This document shows positions 21,029-31,400 of a stretch of DNA of 64,000 nt, piece by piece (the stretch's first letter is position 1; each line of letters starts with the position of its first letter). This DNA comes from Enterobacter cloacae complex sp. ECNIH7 (GTDB lineage: Bacteria; Pseudomonadota; Gammaproteobacteria; Enterobacterales; Enterobacteriaceae): assembly GCF_002208095.1 (NCBI RefSeq), contig NZ_CP017990.1:1302001-1366000 (forward strand), in the 5' to 3' direction. Below the pieces are notes generated by a model, which saw nothing but the letters and a program-made list of their open reading frames with translations, did not search any database and had not been told where the DNA came from. The translations under genes and the position numbers were made by a program.

Positions 21029-21616
21029 TTATTCGGTCGGTAAATGCTGGCTGATGAAGTGGCTGGTGAGCGACTGCGCCAGGATCTTATCCAGCGGCTT
21101 GCCGCTCAGCGCGGCGCGTAGCCACAGCCCGTCGATCAGCGCCGCCAGGCCGTAGCCCGCCTCTTCGGCCTGCTCGCGCGGCAGCTCACGGCGGAACTCG
21201 TACACCAGGTTTGACAACAAGCGACGGCTGCTCACCTGCTGCAGGCGGTAGAGCATCGGCTGGTGCATGCTGCTCGCCCAGAAGGCCAGCCAGGCCTTCA
21301 TTGCCGCGCCGCTGGTCTGGGTTTCATCAAAATTGCCGCCGACAATCGCCTGCAGGCGCTGCTCCGCGCTGCCGTCCGGCAGGGCGCGTAAGCGGCTCAA
21401 AACCGCGTCGCGCAGCTGGCCGGTGATGTCGCGCATGGTCGCTTCCAGCAGACCGTTTTTGTCTTTGAAGTAGTGACTGATGATCCCCGTGGAAACGCCC
21501 GCCCGACGGGCGATCTGCGCGATCGTCGCGTCATGCATTCCCACTTCATTTATTGCTTCCAGCGTGGCGTCGATAAGCTGCCTGCGCCGGATCGGCTGCA
21601 TCCCCACTTTGGGCAT
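21029..21616 (-). CDS. betI: TetR-family repressor of the betaine operon
   Basis: 195 residues from ATG 21616, equal to E. coli BetI; a six-residue longer start at 21634 is possible. The N-terminal TetR helix-turn-helix reads [19 protein letters not shown]. It represses betIBA and betT and is relieved by choline. It is encoded first in the operon and divergent from betT. Confidence 0.95.
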   Translation of the reverse strand: MPKVGMQPIRRRQLIDATLEAINEVGMHDATIAQIARRAGVSTGIISHYFKDKNGLLEATMRDITGQLRDAVLSRLRALPDGSAEQRLQAIVGGNFDETQTSGAAMKAWLAFWASSMHQPMLYRLQQVSSRRLLSNLVYEFRRELPREQAEEAGYGLAALIDGLWLRAALSGKPLDKILAQSLTSHFISQHLPTE

Positions 21617-21665
21617 TTTTGCCACTCCATTCATCAGCGTTGGTAATACATTAAAGCGGTTTTTG

Positions 21666-21679
21666 ATTGGACGTTCAAT
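21666..21679. promoter_or_regulatory. Probable BetI operator in betI-betT promoter region
   Basis: ATTGGAC-GTTCAAT is a 14-base imperfect palindrome (one mismatch) midway between the divergent betI and betT genes, where BetI acts in E. coli. The gap around it is AT-rich and short, so one site could control both promoters. Confidence 0.6.
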
Positions 21680-21744
21680 ATAAAATGTGTCTTAATTGTT
21701 GCGGATTTGGATTTCAATAGTTACAAAAACAGTGGGGATACTGG

Positions 21745-23778
21745 ATGACAGACCTTTCACAAGACAGAGAAAAAGACAAAATCAACCCGGTCGTTTTTTA
21801 TACTTCCGCCGGGCTGATTTTGTTGTTTTCCCTGACGACCATCTTCTTTCGTGATTTTTCTGCCGAGTGGATTGGGCGCACCCTGAACTGGGTGTCGAAG
21901 ACCTTCGGCTGGTACTATCTGCTGGCCGCGACGCTCTATATCGTGTTCGTGGTCTGCATTGCCTGCTCGCGCTTCGGCTCGGTGAAGCTCGGGCCTGAGC
22001 AGTCCAAGCCCGAGTTCAGCCTGCTGAGCTGGGCCGCGATGCTGTTTGCCGCGGGCATCGGCATCGACCTGATGTTCTTCTCCGTGGCGGAACCGGTTAC
22101 GCAGTATATGCAGCCGCCGGAAGGGGCAGGGCAGACGATGGAGGCCGCGCGCCAGGCGATGGTCTGGACGCTGTTCCACTACGGCCTGACGGGCTGGTCG
22201 ATGTACGCCCTGATGGGCATGGCGCTCGGATACTTTAGCTATCGTTATAATTTGCCCCTCACCATCCGCTCCGCGCTGTACCCGATCTTCGGTAAAAAGA
22301 TTAACGGCCCGATTGGCCACAGCGTCGATATTGCGGCGGTGATCGGCACCATCTTTGGGATCGCGACGACCCTCGGGATTGGCGTGGTGCAGCTCAACTA
22401 CGGGCTGAGCGTGCTGTTTGATATCCCGGATTCGATGGCGGCCAAAGCGGCACTGATTGCGCTCTCCGTCATTATCGCCACCATCTCGGTGACGTCGGGC
22501 GTCGATAAAGGCATCCGCGTGCTCTCCGAGCTGAACGTGGCGCTGGCGCTGGGCCTGATCCTGTTCGTGCTGTTTATGGGCGATACCTCGTTCCTGCTCA
22601 ATGCCTTAGTGCTCAACGTGGGCGACTACGTAAACCGCTTTATGGGCATGACGCTGAACAGCTTCGCCTTCGACCGTCCGGTGGAGTGGATGAACAACTG
22701 GACGCTGTTCTTCTGGGCGTGGTGGGTGGCGTGGTCGCCGTTTGTCGGCCTGTTCCTGGCGCGTATTTCGCGTGGCCGCACCATCCGCCAGTTCGTGATG
22801 GGCACGCTGATTATCCCGTTCACCTTTACCCTGCTGTGGCTGTCGATTTTCGGCAACAGCGCGCTGCACGAGATCATCCACGGCAATGCAACCTTCGCGC
22901 AGGAAGCGATGGCGCACCCGGAGCGCGGCTTCTACAGCCTGCTGGCGCAGTACCCGGCGTTTACCTTTAGCGCCTCCGTGGCGACCATCACCGGCCTGCT
23001 GTTTTACGTCACCTCGGCGGATTCCGGCGCGCTGGTGCTGGGCAACTTCACCTCGAAGCTCAAAGACATCAACAGCGACGCGCCGAACTGGCTGCGCATC
23101 TTCTGGTCCGTCGCCATCGGCCTGCTGACGCTCGGCATGCTGATGACCAACGGCATTTCGGCGTTGCAGAACACCACGGTGATCATGGGCCTGCCGTTCA
23201 GCTTCGTCATCTTCTTCGTGATGGCCGGGCTGTATAAATCGCTCAAGGTGGAAGACTACCGCCGCGTCAGCGCCAGCCGCGACACCGCGCCGCGTCCGAT
23301 GGGCGCGCAGGACAGGCTGAGCTGGAAGAAACGCCTTTCGCGCCTGATGAACTACCCGGGCACGCGCTACACCAAACAGATGATGGAGACGGTCTGCTTC
23401 CCGGCGATGGAAGAAGTCGCGCAGGAGCTGAAGCTGCGTGGGGCCTACGTGGAGCTGAAAAACCTGCCGCCGGAGGAGGGAGAGACCCTGGGGCACCTGG
23501 ATCTGCTGGTGCACATGGGCGACGAGCAGAACTTTGTTTATCAGATCTGGCCGCAGCAGTATTCAGTACCCGGGTTTACCTACCGGGCGCGCAGCGGGAA
23601 ATCGACCTACTACCGGCTGGAGACCTTCCTGCTGGAAGGGAGCCAGGGGAATGATTTAATGGACTACAGCAAGGAGCAGGTGATTACGGACATTCTGGAC
23701 CAGTATGAACGGCACCTGAACTTTATCCATCTGCACAGGGAGGCGCCGGGGAATAGCGTGATGTTCCCGGATGTTTGA
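21745..23778 (+). CDS. betT: High-affinity choline transporter, BCCT family
   Basis: 677 residues, as in E. coli. Twelve membrane segments in the first ~500 residues. The BCCT signature region around FFWAWWVAWSPFVGLFLARI (about 325-345) is intact. A long hydrophilic C-terminal tail (~170 residues) is the osmosensing part in this family. Proton-driven choline uptake that feeds BetA/BetB. Divergent from betIBA. Confidence 0.95.
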   Translation: MTDLSQDREKDKINPVVFYTSAGLILLFSLTTIFFRDFSAEWIGRTLNWVSKTFGWYYLLAATLYIVFVVCIACSRFGSVKLGPEQSKPEFSLLSWAAMLFAAGIGIDLMFFSVAEPVTQYMQPPEGAGQTMEAARQAMVWTLFHYGLTGWSMYALMGMALGYFSYRYNLPLTIRSALYPIFGKKINGPIGHSVDIAAVIGTIFGIATTLGIGVVQLNYGLSVLFDIPDSMAAKAALIALSVIIATISVTSGVDKGIRVLSELNVALALGLILFVLFMGDTSFLLNALVLNVGDYVNRFMGMTLNSFAFDRPVEWMNNWTLFFWAWWVAWSPFVGLFLARISRGRTIRQFVMGTLIIPFTFTLLWLSIFGNSALHEIIHGNATFAQEAMAHPERGFYSLLAQYPAFTFSASVATITGLLFYVTSADSGALVLGNFTSKLKDINSDAPNWLRIFWSVAIGLLTLGMLMTNGISALQNTTVIMGLPFSFVIFFVMAGLYKSLKVEDYRRVSASRDTAPRPMGAQDRLSWKKRLSRLMNYPGTRYTKQMMETVCFPAMEEVAQELKLRGAYVELKNLPPEEGETLGHLDLLVHMGDEQNFVYQIWPQQYSVPGFTYRARSGKSTYYRLETFLLEGSQGNDLMDYSKEQVITDILDQYERHLNFIHLHREAPGNSVMFPDV

Positions 23779-23822
23779 GATTTGAGCTGAATAACCTATA
23801 AACGCATCGCCGTCGCCCTCAA

Positions 23823-23897
23823 GCCGGGTGGCGGCGATGCCTTACCCGGCCTACAAAATCGGTTTACCGTAGGCCTGATAAGCGCAGCGCCATCAGA
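23823..23897. repeat. Paired REP elements between betT and entD
   Basis: GCCGGGTGGCGGCGATGCCT-TACCCGGCC, then an opposed degenerate unit GTAGGCCTGATAAGCGCAGC-GCCATCAGA. They lie between converging genes; the last bases overlap the entD stop. Confidence 0.7.
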
Positions 23898-24549
23898 CTT
23901 TTAGCAGCGTCCACACGTTCCCATCATTATGCTGCCAGACGAGGGTGAAGCGTTTACCTTCAGGATAGTCTCCAGCAGGGTGCGAAAGCGCCAGCGTGAT
24001 TGTTTTTTCCGATAACTCAGTGACTCTCGCCCACTCAAACCCCATGTAAATTTTTACCTTCGGGAAGAGGGCTTTAAACAAACTCTCTTTGGCGCTAAAA
24101 GCGAGCGTCAGCGCCAGCGCAAAAGGGTAGCCCGAGTGAGTCAGGCATATCGCCTCCTGCGCATCAATGATGCCGTCCTGGATTTCGCGGGCTTCGTGGT
24201 CTGGAAGAATGGCTTCGCAATCAATACCTACGAGCGCATCTGGATGAGGGACGACAACCGCCATCGCCTGCGTGCCGCTGTGGGTAATGCTCCCCGACAA
24301 CCCTTTCGGCCAGAGCGGTTCGCCGCTGGGGCCGATGCCGGGGATCGCGCGTTCATGTATCGCACCGAGCGCATGCGCGGCGGCGATGCGGCCTGCCAGA
24401 TGCTCGGCTTTGCGTTTGCTTCCGGCGTTTGAAAGCTCTGCGTGGTGGGGGAGCCAGAGGAGATCGGCATCGGTGAAGGTGGTGGGGGCGAAGGTGACGT
24501 GGTGGACGGTGTGGCCGGCAAGAATGAACGTGGTGTGGGTTGTGTGCAT
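23893..24549 (-). CDS. entD: Enterobactin synthase 4'-phosphopantetheinyl transferase
   Basis: 218 residues from ATG 24549, with AAGGGAAAA upstream. Sfp/EntD-type motifs: VGIDCEAI (Mg binding) and FSAKESLFKALFP. It transfers phosphopantetheine from CoA to the carrier serines of EntB and EntF. It lies beyond fepA on the same strand; a terminator and a palindromic repeat separate them. Confidence 0.95.
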   Translation of the reverse strand: MHTTHTTFILAGHTVHHVTFAPTTFTDADLLWLPHHAELSNAGSKRKAEHLAGRIAAAHALGAIHERAIPGIGPSGEPLWPKGLSGSITHSGTQAMAVVVPHPDALVGIDCEAILPDHEAREIQDGIIDAQEAICLTHSGYPFALALTLAFSAKESLFKALFPKVKIYMGFEWARVTELSEKTITLALSHPAGDYPEGKRFTLVWQHNDGNVWTLLKV

Positions 24550-24570
24550 GTTTTTCCCTTCAGAATTGTG

Positions 24571-24616
24571 CGGCCTGATGCCCTCACCCCGGCCCTCTCC
24601 CATGGGGAGAGGGGGC
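24571..24616. repeat. CCCTCACCCC-family palindromic repeat
   Basis: GCGGCCTGATG-like lead, then CCCTCACCCCGGCCCTCTCC-CATG-GGGAGAGGG. It lies in the leader of entD. Confidence 0.7.
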
Positions 24617-24621
24617 AAACA

Positions 24622-24656
24622 CTAAAAACGGCAACTGGGTTGCCGTTTTGTTTTTA
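24622..24656 (-). terminator. Terminator of fepA
   Basis: AAACGGCAACCCAGTTGCCGTTTTTA on the minus strand: stem ACGGCAAC/GTTGCCGT with T run. The A run on the other side could make it work in both directions. It starts three bases after the fepA stop. Confidence 0.85.
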
Positions 24657-24658
24657 CC

Positions 24659-26899
24659 TTAGAAGCGCGTATTCACGCTCATGTACCAGGTACGGCCCGG
24701 CTCATTATACGTATACGCTCCCGCACCGTACATATACGCACCGGTGGTGGCATTTCCGGTCGTCTGGGCATTACCCGCGCGCCACTGGCGTTTGTCGAAG
24801 ACGTTATCAACGCCGCCGGTCAGACTAACGTTTTTGGTCATATCCCAGGTCGCGCTCAGGCCAACGATGCTGTACGGGCTGACTTCGTCTTTCTCAGATC
24901 CGGTCACCGGCTGACCTTTGTAGTTGTACTTCTTCGGCTGCTGCTTGCCGTACCAGGTAAAGGTCGACTGGAGCGACACGTCCTGATGAACCTGCCAGCT
25001 CAGGGTCGAGTTCAGCGTGTACTCCGGAATAATCGACAGACGATCGCCGGTCTCCTTGTTCTTGCTCTGCAGCATGTATGTAATATTGTTGGTCCAGTTA
25101 ATGGTGTCGCTGACCGGCACGTTCAGGGAGCCTTCCAGCCCTTCGACCACCGCCTTCGGTACGTTTTCCCACTGGTAGATATCCGTCTGCACTTTGCCGG
25201 AAGAGGTATGACCGATCGGCGCGTAGCCCGCTTCAATCTTGTCGCGATAGTCGTTTCGGAACCAGGTCACGCCCGCCAGCCAGCCGTCGCGCTTCCACTC
25301 CAGACCAATCTCTTTGTTGATGCTGGTTTCGGCTTTCAGGTCATCGTTGCCCATCATGTAGCAGCCCACGCCGTCCGAGCTGGCGTAGCAGCCCTGGCCT
25401 TTGCTGTAGAGCAGGTAGTTCGGGTTGGTCTGGTACAGGCTCGGCGCTTTGTAGGCGCGCGCGATACCCATCTTCAGCGTGAAGTCATCCCCCAGACCTT
25501 GCGACAGGTTCAGGGACGGGCTCCAGTTGTTGCCGACTATGGTGTGATGGTCGAAGCGCAGGGCAGGGGTCAGCATGGTGCTGTCGGTCAGCTCCATGTT
25601 GTTTTCGGCGAACAGGGAGAAAATCTCCGCCGAGGTGTACGGGCTGCGGTCGTTTGTCATGCCCGGAATAGTGCCGCCCTGCAGGGTTTGCGTGAACGAA
25701 GTCGAGTCCTTCATGCGCTGCTGGTTCCACTCGGTGCCCAGCGTCAGGTTCTGGTTGACGAGGAAATCAATCGGCAGGTTGATTTCGCTGTGCAGCATCA
25801 CGTCGGCCAGGTCGGTGTCGGTGAATTTATTGCTGTTGAACAAGCCTTCCGTACCGCCCGCCAGACCTTCGCCCAGGCGGGAGTTGCGGGTGTGTTCGTA
25901 CTGCGCCCAGCTGCTGGTGGTGATGCCGTTATCCCAGCCGCCGTTCCAGGTCACCGCGAAGTTCTGGCGGTAGATCCGGTTAGTTTCTTTACCGTAGTTC
26001 TTCTTCACCAGCGCGCTGTCGTTGTTGGTGTTCTGCGTGTCGCCCGCGTAGAGGTTGTTCTGGCGGCTGTAGCCCGCTTCGAACTCCAGGGACTGCATGG
26101 GCGCGAAGTCCCAGCGCACCACGCCGTTGATGTCTTTGTTTTCCACGCCCTCACGGCCGGCCGGCAGGGTGTTGGCGTAGGCACCGGTACGATCGGACTG
26201 GTGGCCCTGGTTGATGTCCCACGCGTCGGCCTGGGTTTTGTCCAGGTTACCGAACATGCGGAAGCTGAAATCGCCGCCCAGCGGGCCGCTCAGGCTGAAG
26301 TTGGTGCGTTTGGTGGAACCTTCGTCCTTGTGCTCTGGCGCGTTCAGGTAGGTGTTCCAGGAGCCGTGCCACTGGTCGTCGAATTTTTTGGTGATGATGT
26401 TTACCACGCCGCCAGCCGCGCCGTTGCCGTAGCGCGCGGCGGCCGGACCGCGGATCACTTCGATGCGCTCGATCATCTCCGGCGGCACCCAGCCGGTATC
26501 GCCGCGGGTGTCACGCTCGCCGCGCCAGCCCAGACGAATAGAGTTGCGGCTGGTGACCGGCTTGCCGTCGATCAGGATCAGGGTGTTTTCCGGCCCCATG
26601 CCGCGAATGTCAATCTGACGGTTGTTTCCACGCTGGCCGCTGGTGGAGTTCCCGGTGAGGTTAACGCCCGGCATGGTGCGGATGATTTCCGCCACGTCGC
26701 GCGCGGGCGGGTTTTTGCGGATCTCGTCGGCGGTGATGGTCGACACGCCCGGCGCCTGTAAATTCTGCTCGGCGGCGGTGATCACCATAGTGTCTTCGTG
26801 CTGCGCAGAGGCGGTGTTGTCGTCTGCCACGGCGGGCAGCGCGACACCATAAATCCCTAAATTGACCAGCAAGGCCAGAGAGTGAATCTTCTTATTCAT
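24659..26899 (-). CDS. fepA: Outer membrane ferric enterobactin receptor
   Basis: 746 residues, identical in length to E. coli FepA. Signal peptide about 1-25 (...ALPAVADD). TonB box region EDTMVITAAEQ, plug domain with IDIRGMGPENTLILIDGKPV, then a 22-strand barrel ending in the aromatic C-terminal RTWYMSVNTRF. TonB-dependent uptake of Fe-enterobactin. Divergent from fes across a Fur-box region. Confidence 0.97.
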   Translation of the reverse strand: MNKKIHSLALLVNLGIYGVALPAVADDNTASAQHEDTMVITAAEQNLQAPGVSTITADEIRKNPPARDVAEIIRTMPGVNLTGNSTSGQRGNNRQIDIRGMGPENTLILIDGKPVTSRNSIRLGWRGERDTRGDTGWVPPEMIERIEVIRGPAAARYGNGAAGGVVNIITKKFDDQWHGSWNTYLNAPEHKDEGSTKRTNFSLSGPLGGDFSFRMFGNLDKTQADAWDINQGHQSDRTGAYANTLPAGREGVENKDINGVVRWDFAPMQSLEFEAGYSRQNNLYAGDTQNTNNDSALVKKNYGKETNRIYRQNFAVTWNGGWDNGITTSSWAQYEHTRNSRLGEGLAGGTEGLFNSNKFTDTDLADVMLHSEINLPIDFLVNQNLTLGTEWNQQRMKDSTSFTQTLQGGTIPGMTNDRSPYTSAEIFSLFAENNMELTDSTMLTPALRFDHHTIVGNNWSPSLNLSQGLGDDFTLKMGIARAYKAPSLYQTNPNYLLYSKGQGCYASSDGVGCYMMGNDDLKAETSINKEIGLEWKRDGWLAGVTWFRNDYRDKIEAGYAPIGHTSSGKVQTDIYQWENVPKAVVEGLEGSLNVPVSDTINWTNNITYMLQSKNKETGDRLSIIPEYTLNSTLSWQVHQDVSLQSTFTWYGKQQPKKYNYKGQPVTGSEKDEVSPYSIVGLSATWDMTKNVSLTGGVDNVFDKRQWRAGNAQTTGNATTGAYMYGAGAYTYNEPGRTWYMSVNTRF

Positions 26900-26960
26900 T
26901 GTACGTCCCGCTTTTATGGTTATTTAATGAGCGCGCTTCCCACAGCGCGGGCATTACGCT

Positions 26961-26998
26961 ATTGCAAATGCAAATAGTTATCAATAATATTATCAATA
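26961..26998. promoter_or_regulatory. Fur box region, fepA/fes divergent promoter
   Basis: On the minus strand the region contains GATAATATT followed by GATAACTATTTGCATTTGC. These are overlapping Fur-type hexamers, and the second part resembles the known E. coli fepA-fes operator. It should silence both directions when iron is plentiful. Confidence 0.7.
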
Positions 26999-27045
26999 AA
27001 ATTTGCTCTGAAACAAAAAAGTCTGTTAAACATGGGGTTATAAGG

Positions 27046-28242
27046 GTGACGACGTTAACAGCCGGAAGTGAAGCGTGGTGGCAGTCGAAAAACGGACCTG
27101 AATGGGAACGTCTGAAGGAGAACTGTCGCGTCACCTTCTGGTGGCGGGATCCGGCAGGCACGCAGAAAACCTCATCGGTCAAACGCGTCTGGCTCTACGT
27201 TACCGGCGTGACCGACCATCATCAGAATGCCCGCCCGCAATCTCTTGAACGCATTCCGGATACCGACGTCTGGCAGTGGCAGGGCGAATTCAGCCCGGAA
27301 TGGCGCGGCAGCTACTGTTTTATCCCCTCCGTAAATGAAAACGATTTTGCCGATACCGTGTTTGAAGGCCAGCAGCCGGACCGCATGGCGCTGCGCGAAG
27401 GCTGGCGCAGGCTGCTGCCGCACGCGGTTTCCGACCCGCTGAATCCGCAGAGCTGGCGCGGCGGGCGCGGTCATGCCGTCTCGGCGCTTGAGATGCCGGA
27501 CGCGCCCGTTCAGCCCGGCTGGGACCGTCCCGATACGCAGTATCACCAGCCGGTCTGCATTGAGTGGAACAGCGAGCGTCTCAACAACCGTCGCCGCGTG
27601 TGGATTTTCACCACCGGGGATGACGGCCCGGAACGTCCGCTGGCGGTGCTGCTCGACGGGCAGTTCTGGGCCGAAAGTATGCCCGTCTGGCCCGCGCTGG
27701 CGTCGCTTACCACCGAGCGCAAACTGCCGCCTGCGGTCTACGTATTAATTGATGCGATCGACATGGAACATCGCAGCCGCGAATTGCCCTGTAACCGCGA
27801 TTTCTGGCTGGCGGTGCAGGAAGAACTTCTCCCTCATGTAAAACAGCTCGCGCCCTTCAGCGACCGCGCCGACCGTACCGTGGTCGCGGGCCAGAGCTTT
27901 GGAGGACTCTCTTCACTTTATGCTGGCCTCAACTGGCCGCAGCGGTTTGGCTGCGTGCTGAGCCAGTCTGGCTCGTACTGGTGGCCGCACCGCGGCGGGC
28001 AGCAGGAAGGGCGCCTCATCGAACAGCTCAGAGCAGATGAACTAACCGCGAGCGGGCTGCGTATCGTCCTCGAGGCCGGACGCAACGAACCGCTGATTTT
28101 CAATGCCAATCAGGCGATTTATGCCGAACTACACGCGCAGCAGGTTACCTGGCGTCAGGTTGACGGCGGACACGACGCGCTTTGCTGGCGCGGTGGGCTG
28201 ACGCAGGGGCTAATGACCCTCTGGCAGCCGCTTATTCAATAA
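27046..28242 (+). CDS. fes: Enterochelin (ferric enterobactin) esterase
   Basis: 398 residues from a GTG start at 27046; the protein then begins with the TTLTAGSEAWWQSK segment equivalent to the E. coli N-terminus (400 residues). The frame stays open upstream, so the start is not certain. N-terminal esterase domain followed by an alpha/beta hydrolase with the catalytic serine in VAGQSFGGLS and the His in VDGGHDALCW. It cleaves the trilactone of ferric enterobactin in the cytoplasm to release iron. Starts the fes-ybdZ-entF unit. Confidence 0.93.
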   Translation: MTTLTAGSEAWWQSKNGPEWERLKENCRVTFWWRDPAGTQKTSSVKRVWLYVTGVTDHHQNARPQSLERIPDTDVWQWQGEFSPEWRGSYCFIPSVNENDFADTVFEGQQPDRMALREGWRRLLPHAVSDPLNPQSWRGGRGHAVSALEMPDAPVQPGWDRPDTQYHQPVCIEWNSERLNNRRRVWIFTTGDDGPERPLAVLLDGQFWAESMPVWPALASLTTERKLPPAVYVLIDAIDMEHRSRELPCNRDFWLAVQEELLPHVKQLAPFSDRADRTVVAGQSFGGLSSLYAGLNWPQRFGCVLSQSGSYWWPHRGGQQEGRLIEQLRADELTASGLRIVLEAGRNEPLIFNANQAIYAELHAQQVTWRQVDGGHDALCWRGGLTQGLMTLWQPLIQ

Positions 28243-28252
28243 CGGAGTCTGT

Positions 28253-28465
28253 ATGGAATTCAGCAATCCTTTCGATAATCCGCAGGGACAGTTCGCCATT
28301 TTGCAAAACGACCAGGGGCAGTACAGCCTGTGGCCGCAGCAGTGCGAACTGCCGGCGGGGTGGCGCGTGGTGTGCGAAGCGCAGTCTCAGGAGGCGTGCC
28401 AGCAGTGGCTCGCCGGGAACTGGCGCACGCTTGAACCGTCCCATTTTGCGGAGGGGAGCGCATGA
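28253..28465 (+). CDS. ybdZ: MbtH-like NRPS accessory protein
   Basis: 70 residues with the MbtH signature: NPFDNPQGQFAILQND and WPQQCELPAGWRVV, then SQEACQQWLAGNW. It binds the EntF adenylation domain and supports serine activation. 10 bases after fes; its stop overlaps the entF start by four bases. Confidence 0.95.
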   Translation: MEFSNPFDNPQGQFAILQNDQGQYSLWPQQCELPAGWRVVCEAQSQEACQQWLAGNWRTLEPSHFAEGSA

Positions 28466-31400
28466 AACGTCTTCCTCTCGTCGCCGCCCAGCCGGGTATC
28501 TGGATGGCGGAACAGCTGTCCTCCCTGCCAAACGCCTGGAGCGTGGCGCACTACACCGAACTGAAAGGCGATATCGACGCGCCATTGCTGGCAAAAGCCA
28601 TCGCTGAGGGCATGATGCAGGCCGATACCCTGCGAATGCGTTTTGCCGAGGATAACGGCGAGGTGTGGCAGTGGGTGGATGACACCCTCATTCTGCCGGA
28701 GCCGTCCATCGTTCGCGTTGCCGACCACGCCGCCGCCGTGGCGCTGATGGAGGCTGATCTTAACCAGAACCTGCGCGTCGACAGCGGTCAGCCGCTGGCG
28801 TTTCACCAGCTGATTCAGGTGGGGGAAAGCCACTGGTACTGGTATCAGCGCTATCACCATCTGGTGGTGGATGGCTTCAGCTTCCCGGCCATTACCCGCC
28901 AGATCGCCGCGATTTACGCCGCGTGGAAAGAGGGTGAACCGACGCCCGCATCTCCGTTTACGCCATTTGCCGAAGTGGTGGAGGAGTATCAGCGCTATCG
29001 CGGCAGCGAGGCGTATCAGCGCGACGGCGCCTTCTGGGCGGAGCAGCGCAGGCAGCTTCCTTCTCCGGTCTCGCTCTCTTCCGCACCGCTGCCGGGACGC
29101 GCCGCCACAACCGATATCCTGCGCCTGAAAATCGCTGCCGACGGTCGCGCCTTCAGCCAGCTTGCGCAGGCGGCAGGACAGGCGCAGCGTACCGATCTGG
29201 CCCTTGCGCTGGTGGCGCTGTGGCTGGGCCGCCTCACCGGACGGCTGGACTACGCCGCCGGGTTTATCTTTATGCGCCGCATGGGCTCCGCCGCGCTCAC
29301 CGCGACCGGGCCGGTGCTCAATGTGCTTCCGCAGGCGGTGAATATCAACCCGCAGGAGAGCCTGCCGGAGCTGGCGCTGCGCCTGGCCAACCAGCTGAAA
29401 AAAATGCGCCGCCACCAGCGCTACGACGCCGAGCAGATCGTGCGCGACAGCGGGCGTGCCGCAGGCGACGAAGCGTTGTTTGGCCCGGTGCTGAACGTGA
29501 AGGTGTTTGATTATCAGCTGGATATCGACGGCGTGGAGGCCATCACCCACACGCTGGCGACCGGCCCGGTAAACGATCTTGAGCTGGCGCTGTTCCCGGA
29601 CGAGCAGGGTGGGCTGAGCATTGAGATCCTCGCCAATAAGCAGCGCTACGACGAGGCGACGCTGACGCGTCACGTCGCGCGCCTGAACGCGATGCTGGTG
29701 CAGTTTGCGGCCAATCCGGACCTGCGCTGCGGCGAGGTGGAAACCGTTTCAGAGCAGGAATACGCAAAGCTCGCGCGCATCAACGATACCGGGCTGGCGC
29801 TGCCGTCCACCACGCTCGCGGATCTGGTCGCGGAGCAGGCGAGCAGAACGCCGGACGCCCCCGCGCTGGCGGACGCGCATATTGAGCTCAGCTATCGTGA
29901 GATGCGCGAGCAGGTGGTCGCGCTGGCAAACCTGCTGCGCGCGCGCGGCGTGAAGCCGGGCGACAGCGTGGCGGTGGCCCTGCCGCGCTCGGTGTTCCTG
30001 ACGCTGGCGCTGCACGGCATCGTCGAGGCTGGTGCCGCGTGGCTGCCACTGGATACCGGCTACCCGGACGATCGTCTGCGGATGATGCTCGAGGACGCGA
30101 AGCCGTCCCTGCTTATTACCACTGACGAACAGCTTCCGCGATTTAGCGATCTGTCCGACGAGACGTTTAGTTACAACACACTGTTACCGGCCGCGGGTGC
30201 TGAACCGCTGCGGCTGGCCAAGCCGGAGCAGACGGCCTACATCATCTTTACCTCCGGCTCGACCGGGCGTCCAAAAGGGGTCATGGTCGGCCATACCGCC
30301 ATCGTTAACCGCCTGAAGTGGATGCAGGACCACTACCCGCTGGACGCGACGGACGTGGTGGCGCAGAAAACGCCGTGCAGCTTTGACGTGTCGGTATGGG
30401 AGTTCTGGTGGCCCTTTATCGCCGGGGCGAAGCTGGTGATGGCAGAGCCGGACGCGCACCGCGATCCGCAGGCGATGCAGAGCTTCTTCGCCCGGTACGG
30501 CGTGACCACCACCCACTTCGTGCCGTCGATGCTGGCGGCGTTTGTCGCGTCGCTGACGCCGGAAAACGTGGCGTGCTGCAAAACCCTAAAGCAGGTGTTC
30601 TGCAGCGGCGAAGCGCTGCCGACCGAGCTGTGCCGCGAGTGGGAGCAGCTCACCCATGCGCCGCTGCACAACCTGTATGGCCCAACCGAAGCGGCGGTGG
30701 ACGTCAGCTGGTATCCGGCGTATGGCCCCGAGCTGGCGGCGGTTGAGGGCAACAGCGTGCCGATCGGCTTCCCGGTGTGGAATACGGGACTGCGCATTCT
30801 GGACGCGATGATGCGCCCGGTGCCGTTCGGCGTGGCGGGGGATCTTTATCTCACCGGCATTCAGCTGGCGCAGGGGTATTTGGGCCGTCCGGACCTCACC
30901 GCCAGCCGCTTTATTGCCGACCCGTTCGCTCCCGGCGAGCGCATGTACCGCACCGGCGACGTTGCCCGCTGGCTGGACAACGGCGCTGTGGAATATCTCG
31001 GCCGCAGCGATGACCAGCTAAAAATTCGTGGCCAGCGCATCGAGCTGGGCGAAATCGACCGGGCGATGCTGTCGCTGCCGGACGTCGCCCAGGCCGTGGC
31101 GCACGCCTGCGTGTTCAATCAGGCGGCGGCAACGGGCGGCGATGCCCGCCAGCTGGTGGGGTACGTGGTTTCTGCATCCGGCTTACCGCTGGACCGCGAC
31201 GCGCTGCTGGCGTCGCTCAAAGCGCAGCTGCCGCCGCATATGGTGCCGGTGGTGCTGCTGCAAATCAGCGCGCTGCCGCTCAGCGCGAACGGCAAGCTGG
31301 ACCGCAAGGCGCTGCCGCTGCCGCTGCTGACGACTAAAACCTCCGGACGCGTGCCGGAAAGCGAATCCGAAATCGCTGTCGCGCAGGCGTTTTCTGCCCT

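Noticed and set aside
24986..26761. 591-residue open frame on the plus strand opposite fepA
   Set aside because: Composition and low-complexity Val/Gly/Arg-rich translation are what GC-rich antisense frames give; fepA on the other strand is certain.
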